Positions 44,403 through 53,544 of a stretch of DNA of 64,000 nt are shown one piece after another (positions within the stretch are counted from its first letter, which is position 1; every line of letters starts with the position of its first letter). The notes below the pieces were generated by a model. It was not told the DNA's origin, ran no database searches, and saw only the letters and a program-made list of their open reading frames with translations. Position numbers and translations under genes: made by a program. The stretch is taken from positions 1,116,001 through 1,180,000 of the forward strand of contig NZ_JARTWB010000001.1 in the NCBI RefSeq assembly GCF_031450785.1. The letters are read 5' to 3'. The stretch comes from Caballeronia sp. LZ062. GTDB taxonomy: Bacteria; Pseudomonadota; Gammaproteobacteria; Burkholderiales; Burkholderiaceae.

Positions 44403-45475
44403 GCACGGTCGCACTGTCGCCGGCGGCGCGCGAGGAGAGGGCGCTCGCGCCCGCGTCCGGCGTACGCATCGAGCACCTGACCGTGCGCTTCGGCGCGCGC
44501 ACGGTGCTCGACGACCTGACGCTTCGCATCGAACGCGGCGAGTTCCTCACCGTGCTCGGCCGCAGCGGATGCGGCAAGACCACGCTCTTGCGCTTCATCG
44601 CCGGCTTCGTCAATGCGGACGCGCTCGCGGGCACGTTGAGCATCGCCGGGCGCGATTTGACCCATGTGGCCGCGCATCGCCGCAATCTCGGGCTGTTGTT
44701 TCAGAACTACGCGCTGTTCCCGCATCTGTCCGTGTTCGACAACGTTGCCTTCGGGTTGCGCGCGCGCAAGCTGAAAGCGGCCGAAATTGCGCGACGCGTC
44801 GCGGACGCACTGAAGCTCGTGCAACTGGCCGATGCCGGTCACGTGATGCCCGCGCAGCTTTCCGGCGGCATGCAGCAGCGCGTGGCGCTGGCGCGCGCGC
44901 TCGTCATCGAGCCGGACGTGCTGTTGCTGGACGAGCCGCTTTCCGCGCTCGATGCGAATCTGCGCGCATCCGTGCGCAGCGAACTGAAGGCGCTGCACGA
45001 GCGTCTGCCGAACCTGACCATCGTCTGCGTGACGCACGATCAGGATGACGCCCTCGTGCTGTCGGACCGCACGCTTCTGATGCGCGATGGCCGCATCGCG
45101 CAGATCGGCTCGCCTCGCGAACTGTACGACGCGCCCAACGACGGCTTCGTCGCGCGCTATCTCGGCGCGGCGAATCTGCTGCCGCCGCGCGTCGTCTATC
45201 CCGTCGGCGACGCGCGTCACGACGAACGCGAGCGTCTTGCGTGCATTCGTCCCGAGCGTTTCGCCATTGTGCCGCTCGGCGAAGGGCCGCTGCACGGCAC
45301 GATCGCATCGGTGGAATGGTATGGCGCGGCGCTTTCCATCGCCGTCGCGCTCGATGCGCTGCCCGGCGAGCCCGTCCTCGTGACGATGCAGCGCGGCCAC
45401 GCGCCCATGCCCGAAAAGGGCGCACGCGTCTCTCTTCGATTCGAGGCTGACGATGTCGTCCTTCTTCGTCCCTGA
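44399..45475 (+). CDS. phnT: 2-Aminoethylphosphonate ABC transporter, ATP-binding protein
   Basis: 358-residue importer ATPase. Walker A is LGRSGCGKTTLLRFIAG, the Q-loop is LLFQNYALFPHLSV, the signature LSGGMQQRVALARAL, Walker B VLLLDEPLSALD, and the switch THDQDDA. A C-terminal TOBE-like regulatory domain follows from about residue 270. Translation starts at GTG overlapping the phnS stop (GTGA), and its own end overlaps phnU by 23 bp, so the four subunits are tightly coupled. Assigned as PhnT from length and partners. Confidence 0.88.
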   Translation: MSTVALSPAAREERALAPASGVRIEHLTVRFGARTVLDDLTLRIERGEFLTVLGRSGCGKTTLLRFIAGFVNADALAGTLSIAGRDLTHVAAHRRNLGLLFQNYALFPHLSVFDNVAFGLRARKLKAAEIARRVADALKLVQLADAGHVMPAQLSGGMQQRVALARALVIEPDVLLLDEPLSALDANLRASVRSELKALHERLPNLTIVCVTHDQDDALVLSDRTLLMRDGRIAQIGSPRELYDAPNDGFVARYLGAANLLPPRVVYPVGDARHDERERLACIRPERFAIVPLGEGPLHGTIASVEWYGAALSIAVALDALPGEPVLVTMQRGHAPMPEKGARVSLRFEADDVVLLRP

Positions 45476-46364
45476 CAGCGTCGCGCAGACGGGCAACGGC
45501 GAAAGCGCGTTCGCTGCGCACCGGGCGGCGGCGCAGCGTCGCGAGAAGCGCGCGCAGTGGCAGTTGCTTTTCATCCTTGTGTTCGTGCTCGGGCCGCTCG
45601 TCGTCTATCCGCTCGCGCGGCTCGTGCTGTTGAGTGCGACCGGTCCGCACGGCCTCACGTTCGATGCGTACACCGCGTTCTTCGGCAACGCCGAAACGCG
45701 CGGCGTGATCGGCACGACGGTGGGGATTTTGTTAGCGAGTGCGTCGATTGCCTCACTGCTCGGCGTCGCGCTCGCGTCCATGCTGTTCTTCCGGCCGTTT
45801 CCGGGCGCGAAGCTGCTCACGCGCTTTCTGGAATTGTTCGTCGCGTTTCCGTCGTTTCTCGTCGCGTTCACGCTGATTTTTCTGTATGGATCGCAGGGCG
45901 CGGTGAGCATCGGCTTGCAGCGCATGTTTTCGCTCGATGCCCCGCCGCTCGATTTTCTGTTCGGCATCGGCGGCGTAATTCTTGCCGAAGTCGTGTTCTA
46001 TGCGCCTTTCGTGGTGCGCCCGACGCTCGCGTCGTATGCCACGCTCGACATGCGTCTCGTCGAAGCGGCGAGGAGCCTCGGCGCAAACGGATGGATGGTC
46101 GCGACGAAAGTCGTGCTGCCGATTGCATGGCCGGGCATCGCGGCGGGCACCATTCTGTGCTTTCTGCTGACGTTGAACGAATTCGGCATTCTGCTCGTGC
46201 TCGGCAGCGCGCACCTGATTACCTTGCCGATTGCAATCTATAGCGCGGCCACCGTCGATCTCGATCTGCGCGCGGCGGCGGCCGGCTCGGTCGTCATGCT
46301 GCTCATGTCGCTTTCGCTCTACGCGCTGTACCGCCGCGTCGATGCGCGCAGCCAGGGACGCTGA
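45453..46364 (+). CDS. phnU: 2-Aminoethylphosphonate ABC transporter, permease 1
   Basis: 303 residues, six transmembrane segments. The binding-protein-dependent permease (EAA) loop is LVEAARSLGANGWMVATKV followed by LPIAWPGIAAGTILCF. A hydrophilic N-terminus precedes helix 1 (LLFILVFVLGPLVVYPLA). The gene begins inside the end of phnT, overlapping by 23 bp in another frame, and phnV follows with a 1-bp gap. Substrate inferred from the operon. Confidence 0.87.
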   Translation: MSSFFVPDSVAQTGNGESAFAAHRAAAQRREKRAQWQLLFILVFVLGPLVVYPLARLVLLSATGPHGLTFDAYTAFFGNAETRGVIGTTVGILLASASIASLLGVALASMLFFRPFPGAKLLTRFLELFVAFPSFLVAFTLIFLYGSQGAVSIGLQRMFSLDAPPLDFLFGIGGVILAEVVFYAPFVVRPTLASYATLDMRLVEAARSLGANGWMVATKVVLPIAWPGIAAGTILCFLLTLNEFGILLVLGSAHLITLPIAIYSAATVDLDLRAAAAGSVVMLLMSLSLYALYRRVDARSQGR

Positions 46365-46365
46365 C

Positions 46366-47199
46366 ATGCAGCTTTCGGCATCCTTCAGACCGGCGTCGCT
46401 GCTGCGCATGATGGCGATGTGCTTCGTCGCGCTCGTGTGCTTCTGGCTTTTCGTGCTGCCAGTGATCGTCGTGGCGCTTTCCAGCGTGGCGTCGCGCTGG
46501 TCAGGCACGATCCTTCCTGACGGCTTCAGCGCGCGCTGGTTTTCACGCCTCGGATCGAGCGAATTCGACGCGCTCACGACGAGCCTGACGACCGGCTTCG
46601 CAGTCGCGGTTCTCGGCACCGCGCTGGGCTTGTGGCTCGCGCTGGCGCTCGAAGGGCGCGACCGTCGCGGGCTCGGCGCGCTCGTCGATGCCGTGGCAAT
46701 GGCGGGCAGCGGCGTGCCGAGCGTCGTGCTCGGGCTCGCGGTGCTGATTGCGTATCACAAGCGGCCGGTGGATTTGTCCGGCTCGGCGGCCATCGTCGTA
46801 CTCGTGCAGCTTGCGCTCGTGCTGCCGTTTTGCTACCGGTGCGCGGCGGCCGCATTGCGCCCTGAGCTGACCACGCTGCGCGAAGCCGCCGCGAGTCTCG
46901 GTGCGCCGCCGCGCATGGTGCTGGCGCGCGTCGTGCTGCCGCAACTGCTGCCTGCCGTGCGCGCGAGCCTCGCGCTCGGCTTCGCACTGTCGCTGGGCGA
47001 ACTCGGCGCGACGCTCACCGTGTATCCGCCGGGCTTCGCGACCGTGCCCATCGTCGTGGTCGGGCAGGTCAATCGCGGCTACTATCTGCCCGCGTCGGCG
47101 CTCTCGCTGATCCTGCTGGCCGTTTCGCTGGCCGCTCTTTTCGTGATCGCCGGCCACGCGCCGCGCCGCGATCGCCGGGTCATTCGGCATCCGAAATAA
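46366..47199 (+). CDS. phnV: 2-Aminoethylphosphonate ABC transporter, permease 2
   Basis: 277 residues, six transmembrane segments starting with MAMCFVALVCFWLFVLPVIV. The EAA loop is TTLREAAASLGAPPRMVLARV with VVLPQLLPAVRASLA. It would heterodimerise with PhnU. A basic tail (RRDRRVIRHPK) ends the protein. Last gene of the transporter operon; no phosphonate-degrading gene (phnW, phnX, phnA) follows, so catabolism must lie elsewhere. Confidence 0.86.
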   Translation: MQLSASFRPASLLRMMAMCFVALVCFWLFVLPVIVVALSSVASRWSGTILPDGFSARWFSRLGSSEFDALTTSLTTGFAVAVLGTALGLWLALALEGRDRRGLGALVDAVAMAGSGVPSVVLGLAVLIAYHKRPVDLSGSAAIVVLVQLALVLPFCYRCAAAALRPELTTLREAAASLGAPPRMVLARVVLPQLLPAVRASLALGFALSLGELGATLTVYPPGFATVPIVVVGQVNRGYYLPASALSLILLAVSLAALFVIAGHAPRRDRRVIRHPK

Positions 47200-47402
47200 A
47201 TTTTACCGAGTACGCCCTTCGAAAGTTGCGGGGAACCTTCGCGCGGCTCGTCATACCAAAAAAAATAAAACTGGCGTAACCTGCCTTTATCGGGGCGACC
47301 GCGTCTCTGTGCCTGCGCGAAATCAGCCGGCCGTGCACAATCGGGCCGAACTCACGGCGCGCTTCGCTGTCGTTGCATAAGTTGCAAACACCGGAGGTTT
47401 AG

Positions 47403-49856
47403 ATGACATCCGTCGACCTGGAATTCGACCAGCTCAACAGCACCGTCGATGCGCTGCGGCGCTCCATCTCGAACCGCCTGATGTACGGCGTAGGCAAGGA
47501 CGCGGCGACCGCCCAGCCGCGCGACTGGCTGCACGCAGCGGAGCTGGCCGTGCGCGACCGGCTCGTCGCGCGCTGGATGCGCACCACGCGCCAGCAGTAC
47601 GAACAGGACGTGAAACGCGTCTATTACCTGTCGATGGAGTTTCTCATCGGCCGAACATTCACCAACGCGCTGCTCGCGCTCGGCATCCATGACGAAGTGC
47701 GCGACGCGCTCGCGAGCCTCGGCGTCGATCTGGCGACGCTGGAGGATCTCGAACCCGACGCCGCGCTCGGCAACGGCGGTCTCGGGCGGCTTGCGGCCTG
47801 CTTTCTGGATTCGATGGCGACCGTCGGCGTGCCCGGTTTCGGCTACGGCATTCGCTACGAATACGGCATGTTCCGGCAGACCATCGTGGACGGCAATCAG
47901 GTCGAAATGCCCGACTACTGGCTGCGCGCGGGCAACCCGTGGGAATTCCCGAGGCCCGAAGTGGTGTACACGGTGCATTTCGGCGGACGGACGGTGCAGC
48001 GCGACGACCGCATCGACTGGATCGACACCGAGCACGTCAACGCGATGGCCTACGACACGGTGATACCCGGCTTCGCGACGACCGCGACGAATACGCTGCG
48101 CCTGTGGTCCGCGCGCGCGACCGACGAATTCGATCTGTCCGCTTTTAATCAGGGCGACTACCGCCGCGCGGTGGAAGCGAAGAACACGTCCGAGCACGTC
48201 TCGCGGCTCCTCTATCCCGACGATTCGACGCAGGCCGGCCGCGAATTGCGTCTGCGTCAGGAATACTTCTTCGTCTCCGCGACGATGCAGGATTTGATTC
48301 GCCGCTATCAACGCACGCATACGCATTTCGGCCGGCTCGCGGAGAAGGTGGCGGTGCATCTGAACGATACGCACCCCGTGCTCGCCATTCCCGAACTGAT
48401 GCGCCTGCTCGTCGATACGCACCGCGTGCCGTGGGACAAGGCGTGGAAGCTCGTGCAGCAGATGTTCTCCTACACCAATCACACGTTGATGCCCGAGGCG
48501 CTCGAAACGTGGGACGTAGAAATGCTCGCGCGCCTCTTGCCGCGGCATCTGGAGATCATCTTCGAGATCAACGCGCAGTTCCTCAAGCAAGTCACGGAAA
48601 AGTTCGGACGCGATGTCGAGCTGATCCGCCGCATTTCGCTCGTCGATGAATTCGGCCAGCGCCGCGTGCGCATGGCGCATCTCGCGATTGTCGCGAGCCA
48701 GAAGGTGAACGGCGTCTCGAAGCTGCATTCGCAACTGATGGTGCAGAACATCTTCTCCGACTTCGCGCGCATGTACCCGGACCGCTTCACGAACGTGACG
48801 AACGGCATCACGCCGCGACGCTGGCTTGCGCAGGCGAGTCCGTCGCTGTCGTCGCTGATCGACAAGCGCATCGGACCGCGCTGGCGCACCGATCTTTTCG
48901 AACTCGGACGCCTGCGCGAATGGCGCGACGATCCCGAGTTCCGCAAGGCATTTCACGACGCGAAGTTCGCGAACAAGCTGCGTCTCGTGGAACGCGCGCG
49001 GCGCGAAGCCAACGCGATCATCAATCCTGAAGCGCTGTTCGACTTGCAGGTCAAGCGCATTCACGAATACAAGCGGCAGTTGCTGAACATTCTGTATGTG
49101 ATCGTGCGCTACAACCGCATCCGCGAAAATCCGGAGCGCGACTGGACGCCGCGTGTCGTGATGTTCGCGGGCAAGGCGGCATCGGCCTACAAGATGGCGA
49201 AGAACATCATCAAGCTCATCAACGAGGTCGCGCGCAAGATCAATGCGGACCCGCTCGTCGGCGACCGGCTGAAGGTCGGCTTCATTCCGAACTACGGCGT
49301 GAGCGTCGCGGAGCTGATCATTCCCGCAGCGGATCTCTCACAGCAGATTTCGATGGCAGGCACCGAAGCATCCGGCACCGGCAACATGAAGCTCGCGCTC
49401 AATGGCGCGCTGACCATCGGCACGCTGGACGGCGCGAACATCGAAATATGCGAAGCCGTGGGGCGCGAGAACATCTTCATTTTCGGCAACACGACGGACG
49501 AAATCGAATCGCTGCGCGCGGCGGGATATCGCCCGCGGCTGATCTATGAAGAAAACCCGGAGTTGAAGCTCGCGCTCGACCAGATCCGGCTCGGGCACTT
49601 TTCGCCGGACGAGCCGCACCGCTTCTACGACATCTTTCACACGCTGGTGGACTGGGGCGATCACTACATGGTGCTCGCCGACTTCGAGAGCTTCGACAAG
49701 ACGCAAAGCGAGGTCGACCTCAAGTTCCGCGACAAGGATGCGTGGACGAGAAGCGCCATCGAAAACGTGGCGGGCATGGGCATATTCTCATCGGACCGCA
49801 CGATTGCCGAGTATGCGCGCGAAATCTGGCACGTCGAGCCGTTGAGTTTCAGCTGA
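47403..49856 (+). CDS. glgP: Glycogen/alpha-glucan phosphorylase
   Basis: 817 residues, the usual length. It phosphorolyses alpha-1,4-glucan to glucose-1-phosphate, using pyridoxal phosphate as acid-base catalyst. Visible features are DAALGNGGLGRLAACFLDS, GIRYEYGMFRQTI, HLNDTHPVLAIPELMR, TNHTLMPEALETW, RFTNVTNGITPRRW and FAGKAASAYKMAKNIIKLIN (near the PLP Lys), then SGTGNMKLALNGALTIGTLD. GGAGGTTT precedes the ATG. The 203-bp upstream gap has an A-rich patch at 47258-47270 but no glg partner, so it stands alone. It ends at an inverted repeat shared with the opposite strand. Confidence 0.95.
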   Translation: MTSVDLEFDQLNSTVDALRRSISNRLMYGVGKDAATAQPRDWLHAAELAVRDRLVARWMRTTRQQYEQDVKRVYYLSMEFLIGRTFTNALLALGIHDEVRDALASLGVDLATLEDLEPDAALGNGGLGRLAACFLDSMATVGVPGFGYGIRYEYGMFRQTIVDGNQVEMPDYWLRAGNPWEFPRPEVVYTVHFGGRTVQRDDRIDWIDTEHVNAMAYDTVIPGFATTATNTLRLWSARATDEFDLSAFNQGDYRRAVEAKNTSEHVSRLLYPDDSTQAGRELRLRQEYFFVSATMQDLIRRYQRTHTHFGRLAEKVAVHLNDTHPVLAIPELMRLLVDTHRVPWDKAWKLVQQMFSYTNHTLMPEALETWDVEMLARLLPRHLEIIFEINAQFLKQVTEKFGRDVELIRRISLVDEFGQRRVRMAHLAIVASQKVNGVSKLHSQLMVQNIFSDFARMYPDRFTNVTNGITPRRWLAQASPSLSSLIDKRIGPRWRTDLFELGRLREWRDDPEFRKAFHDAKFANKLRLVERARREANAIINPEALFDLQVKRIHEYKRQLLNILYVIVRYNRIRENPERDWTPRVVMFAGKAASAYKMAKNIIKLINEVARKINADPLVGDRLKVGFIPNYGVSVAELIIPAADLSQQISMAGTEASGTGNMKLALNGALTIGTLDGANIEICEAVGRENIFIFGNTTDEIESLRAAGYRPRLIYEENPELKLALDQIRLGHFSPDEPHRFYDIFHTLVDWGDHYMVLADFESFDKTQSEVDLKFRDKDAWTRSAIENVAGMGIFSSDRTIAEYAREIWHVEPLSFS

Positions 49857-49867
49857 TGCCTCATGGC

Positions 49868-49902
49868 AAGGCGGGCCGCGCGTCGAGCGTGCGGCCCGCC
49901 TT
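49868..49902. terminator. Bidirectional terminator-like hairpin
   Basis: A 12-bp stem, AAGGCGGGCCGC (49868-49879) with GCGGCCCGCCTT (49891-49902), lies between glgP and the convergent small membrane gene. The T-run is short (TTCTCT) on the plus strand, so strength is uncertain. Confidence 0.65.
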
Positions 49903-49905
49903 CTC

Positions 49906-50298
49906 TCATGCCTGCGGCCGCGCCGCGTGCTTTGTCACCGCCTCGCCGACGAGCGCCGCCACGCGATCCGCAAATTCCTGATCTTTGGTGATCAGCACTT
50001 CACGCTCGCCATCTGGAGTCGTGACCATCAGCTGATAGACCACGTCCTGCGTGATCCACGACAGATAGCCGACCACGACGATCATCGCGCCGAGCACGAG
50101 CGCCGCGCCCGAGCCGGTGACGATACCGCTAGCCAGCCCCGCCAGCCCGATCAGCGCGATCACGATGGGCAGCGGCTTCTTGCGCTCAATTTTCACGACC
50201 CGCGCCGTGCGCAACTCGCGCAGCGGAATCATTTGTCCGGAAGCAGAGAGGCCGGCGCGCGAAAGCGTGACGCCGCGTTCGTTGAAGGGTGTATCCAT
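49906..50298 (-). CDS. Small membrane protein, DUF6232-like
   Basis: 130 residues with two adjacent hydrophobic stretches (PIVIALIGLAGLASGIV and AALVLGAMIVVVGYLSWI) in the middle. The N-terminus MDTPFNERGVTLSRAGL leads into a short beta-rich segment, and the C-terminal segment is soluble. I recall this layout from DUF6232; the identification is moderate. Role unknown. It converges on glgP. Confidence 0.65.
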   Translation of the reverse strand: MDTPFNERGVTLSRAGLSASGQMIPLRELRTARVVKIERKKPLPIVIALIGLAGLASGIVTGSGAALVLGAMIVVVGYLSWITQDVVYQLMVTTPDGEREVLITKDQEFADRVAALVGEAVTKHAARPQA

Positions 50299-50431
50299 AG
50301 GCTGTTCGATTTTTCAGTTGACGGCGGAGAAACCGGGCAGGTTACCAGACGCCTGCAATAAGCGATAAAGTCGGGAAACGACACCGATTGTAAGTGGCCG
50401 GCTAACGAAGGCTGTCGAAATCTGTGCGGCG

Positions 50432-50460
50432 TTGCCGTCACGCGCTTCGCAAACTATAAT
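50432..50460 (+). promoter_or_regulatory. Sigma-70 promoter, distal
   Basis: TTGCCG (50432-50437), 17-base spacer, TATAAT (50455-50460). The -10 is a consensus match. Predicted start near 50467, about 237 bases before the next start codon. Confidence 0.6.
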
Positions 50461-50519
50461 TGTTTCGGGCAACGAAGCAATCCATCGAGCGCAGCGCGCG
50501 ACGCGTTGGTACGTCGCTC

Positions 50520-50570
50520 ATGCCAAAGCACTCGAGCTGCGCTGCACAGGGCCCGCTTGGTGCGTGGCAT
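50520..50570 (+). ncRNA. Possible structured RNA within the leader
   Basis: ATGCCA and GCAC (50520-50531) pair with GTGC and TGGCAT (50560-50570), with a small internal mismatch and a 28-base loop. It lies downstream of the distal promoter. No matching RNA family is recognised and no terminator closes it, so this is a tentative structural call. Confidence 0.25.
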
Positions 50571-50646
50571 GAAGCGACTCGAATGTTTTGTATCGGCGCA
50601 CGTGGCAACAGGCCATTCCGGCGCTCACACTGTTTCCAAAACGGGG

Positions 50647-50674
50647 TTGACTGCACCGCGTTTGCAGTTATTAA
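50647..50674 (+). promoter_or_regulatory. Sigma-70 promoter, proximal
   Basis: TTGACT (50647-50652), 16-base spacer, TATTAA (50669-50674). It would give a leader of about 23 bases to the ATG at 50704, including AAGGAGTCACC as the ribosome site. Confidence 0.55.
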
Positions 50675-50703
50675 AAGGTTGTTAATCAAACTAAGGAGTC
50701 ACC

Positions 50704-51186
50704 ATGAATGCAATGAAATGGCGTGCGGTCGGTGCCGTCGGTGCCGTTGTGATCGCGGCGCTCGCCCAGAATGTCGCGGCGCAAAGCAAACCGATTGCGT
50801 ATCCGTCGAAAGGGCAGAGCCCGCAGCAACAGCAGCAGGATGACGGCGCGTGCTACAGCTGGGCGAAAAGCAGCACGGGAATCGATCCCGCGATGGCGTC
50901 CAATGCGCCGCCGCCGCAGTCGGGTCCCGCCGTGGGCGGCGGCGAGCGCGTGGGCGGCGCGGCGCGCGGAGCCGCAGGCGGCGCGGTGATCGGCGCCATC
51001 ACGGGCGACGCGGGCAAGGGCGCGGCCATCGGTGCGGCAGCCGGCACCATGGCGGGCGGCGCGCGGGCACGGCAGAACAAGCGCGCGCAGCAAGCGAACG
51101 CCCAGGCGCAAAGCCAGGGCGCCATGGCCACCTACTACCGCGCGTGGACCGCGTGCATGCAGGGGCGCGGCTATTCCATCCAGTAG
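50704..51186 (+). CDS. Glycine-zipper outer-membrane-associated protein
   Basis: 160 residues. A signal peptide (MKWRAVGAVGAVVIAALAQ, cleavage after VAAQ near 27) precedes a Gln-rich stretch, then a Gly zipper of the YMGG type (AARGAAGGAVIGAITGDAGK followed by GAAIGAAAGTMAGGARA). A Cys pair occurs at CYSW and CMQGRGYSI at the end. Such proteins insert in or bind the outer membrane; function unknown. AAGGAG lies 6 bases before the ATG. Confidence 0.85.
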   Translation: MNAMKWRAVGAVGAVVIAALAQNVAAQSKPIAYPSKGQSPQQQQQDDGACYSWAKSSTGIDPAMASNAPPPQSGPAVGGGERVGGAARGAAGGAVIGAITGDAGKGAAIGAAAGTMAGGARARQNKRAQQANAQAQSQGAMATYYRAWTACMQGRGYSIQ

Positions 51187-51368
51187 TGTTGGCACGGCGC
51201 GATTGCAGCTTGAGACGAACCGGGCTTCGCATGGTGTGAGCGGCAATCGGCGCTTTTGTCTGACTCGGCGGAGGCCGCGCCACGAACCACGGCCTTCTCT
51301 ACGATGTGAAGGCCGCGCTCGATCCGCTGAGGCTGCGCAACTCGAAGCAGCGCGATCTTGACGTCGCC

Positions 51369-51953
51369 TCACGGCTGCGCGCTGCGCTCGATCGCCGCCG
51401 CGATGTCCCGGCTCACGCTGGCGAGCGCCCGGCTATGCGCGGCCACGAGCGCATCGAAGTCGGGCCCGGACACCGGTTCACGCACGACCGAACGCCCGCT
51501 CAGGGCGGTATCGCCGCCGAAACTGCGCACGGCCCAGCGCGCATCGATCGCCACTGTCTGGTCCGGAACGGATTCGAACTGCTGGATATCGACGCGCACG
51601 CGCCACGCCTGCGGGTCCGCCACCGCACGCGACGCGACCGCCACGCGGTCGGAGCCTAGCAACAGCGTGAGATCGCCCGCAATGGCATCCGCGATGCTGC
51701 TGTTGAGCGGCTCGCCCCAGCGCGCGTATTCGTTGAGCGCGACTTCGTTGTCCGAATTGCGCGTGACGATCTGCGGACGATTGACGAGATCCGGCACCGT
51801 GACCGGACGCACGATCAGCGGCCGGCCCGGCCCGCGGCCCGTGGTCGCGGTCAGCGACGAATCCACGCTCAGGCGGTAGAAGCTCGCGCGCGGCGAACTG
51901 CATCCGGCGCAGACGGCGAGCATGAGAGTCAGGCAGGCGAGAACGGGCCGCAT
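51369..51953 (-). CDS. pqiC: Intermembrane transport lipoprotein
   Basis: 194 residues, an ABC-type transport auxiliary (DUF330) lipoprotein. The signal ends at a lipobox-like CAGC near Cys18. The mature part is SFYRLSVDSS, then RPLIVRPVTVPDLVNRPQI, SDNEVALNEYARWGEPLN and the helical C-terminus. PqiC is outer-membrane anchored and docks the PqiB needle for lipid passage across the periplasm. The start codon overlaps the pqiB stop by one base. Confidence 0.85.
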   Translation of the reverse strand: MRPVLACLTLMLAVCAGCSSPRASFYRLSVDSSLTATTGRGPGRPLIVRPVTVPDLVNRPQIVTRNSDNEVALNEYARWGEPLNSSIADAIAGDLTLLLGSDRVAVASRAVADPQAWRVRVDIQQFESVPDQTVAIDARWAVRSFGGDTALSGRSVVREPVSGPDFDALVAAHSRALASVSRDIAAAIERSAQP

Positions 51954-53544
51954 CACTTCTTGTCCTCCGGCTTGCCGCGCAGCAGCGCTTCGGGATGCTG
52001 CTGCAGATAGTCGGCGAGACTGCGGAACGACGCCGCCGTGCGCGTCAATTCGCGCACCGCTTCGGCCGTGTCCTGCTGCAAGCCGGAATCGGGCATGAGG
52101 GTGGAATGCGCGGCATCGAGCGCGGCGCGGGCGGCGGAAAGCGTAGTCGCCGCCTGGGGAACGATCTGCGTGTTGAGGTTGCTCATCAGCAGGCTCGTGT
52201 TGTCGAGCGTCTGCTTGGCGCTCGCCGTGAGCTGTTCGATCGGCAGCTTGTCGATGCGCGTCATGATCCGGTTGATCGAATCCTGCAACGAGGCGAGGCC
52301 GCTCGGCGTGGTGGGCAGAACGGGCGGCGTGCGGCTCCAGTCGATGCTCGCCTTCGGCGCTGAGGGGAAGAAGTCCAGCGCGACATACAACTGTCCCGTC
52401 AGCAGGCTGCCGGTTCGCAACTGCCCGCGCAGTCCGCGTGCGACGAGCAGTTCCGCGAGCGCGCGCGGGTCGTTCACCAAGCGGCCGCTCTTGATGCCGC
52501 TTGCAAAGCGCGACGTGAATCGCTCCGGATAGAGCCTGACTTCCACCGGAATGCTGATCTGCCGCCTGACCGGATCGAAGCTCGTATAGATGGCCGATAC
52601 CTCGCCGATGGTAATGCCGCGAAAGTCCACGGGCGCGCCGACCTCGAGCCCGCGCACCGAGCCGTGGAAGTCGAACGCATAGGTCTCGACTGTATGCGCA
52701 GTGCATCGGCGCGCGTCGCAAAGAGCGAAAAGGTCGTGTTCGCGGGCGCTTCCGCCCAGGAAAGCGATGCGGCCGGCGTCTCGAAGGCGAGACCGCCTAT
52801 CAGCATCGACACGAGAGACTGCGTGTTGAGCTTGAGCCCGTCGGTGCCGAGCGTCAGGTCCACGCCGCTTGCCTGCCAGAAGCGCGAATCCGCGTTCACG
52901 TAGCGGTCGTAAGGGGCGTTCACGAATACGTGCAGCGTGACGCCGCTGCCGTCCGGATTCAGTTCGAACGAGGTCACCTGACCGACTTGCAGGCGGCGAA
53001 AGTAGATGGGCGCGCCGACATCGATCGAGCCGAGATCCGCCGCCTTCAGCACGAACTGCCGTCCGGGCACGTCGTTCGCGAAGACGGGCGGCGTCTCGAG
53101 ACCCACGTATTCGCGCCGCTCGCGCTTCGTGCGGCCGATGTCCATGCCGATATACGCGCCGGAAAGCAGCGTGCTGATGCCCGACACCGAACCGCCCGCC
53201 ACGCGCGGCCGCACGACCCAGAAGCGCGTGTCGTCGACGAGCATCCTGCTCGCATCGCGCGTCAGTTCCGCCTTGGCGACCACGCGCGAAAAGTCGTCCG
53301 ACAGCGCCACCGACTTCACGAGGCCGATCTCCACGTCCTTGAACTTGATCTTCGTTTTTCCCGCTTCGAGCCCTTCGCCGGTCTTGAAGCTGATGGTGAC
53401 GGTCGGTCCTTGCGCGAGCACCGCCTGCGCCGCCAGCCAGACGCCGACCGCCACCGCGATGGCCGGGACGATCCACACCCAGGGAATGCGCCAGCGCCGT
53501 TTGGGCACGACCTCCGCATCGGGCGTTTCGTCGGGCGTGCTCAT
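51953..53544 (-). pseudogene. pqiB: Intermembrane transport protein PqiB, frameshifted
   Basis: The gene needs one extra base near 52691-52697 (minus strand ATACAGTCGAG region) to read through; its span of 1592 bases is not a multiple of three. The first part (to about residue 285) has a transmembrane helix (IPWVWIVPAIAVAVGVWLA) and MCE modules with FKTGEGLEAGKTKIKFKDVE and VGAPIYFRRLQVGQV. The second frame supplies the third MCE module, VRGLEVGAPVDFRGITIGEV, and the long C-terminal coiled coil that forms the needle. Without the fix the product stops at 52474 (356 residues). No homopolymer is present, so programmed slippage is unlikely. Start and stop both overlap neighbours. Confidence 0.85.

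Larger units (their letters stand above)
50299..50703 (+). other. 405-bp intergenic leader region with two promoter-like signals
   Basis: No protein-coding frame is convincing. It contains TTGCCG-N17-TATAAT at 50432-50460, an inverted pair with loop at 50520-50570, and TTGACT-N16-TATTAA at 50647-50674. The stretch 50461-50646 is therefore transcribed ahead of the proximal promoter and could be a long leader or a small RNA. Confidence 0.5.

Noticed and set aside
52685..52700. Programmed ribosomal frameshift in pqiB
   Set aside because: No slippery heptamer, homopolymer or downstream structure is seen at the shift.
52474..53544. pqiB as two separate genes
   Set aside because: The two frames together restore one MCE protein; the downstream part has no start codon or ribosome site of its own.
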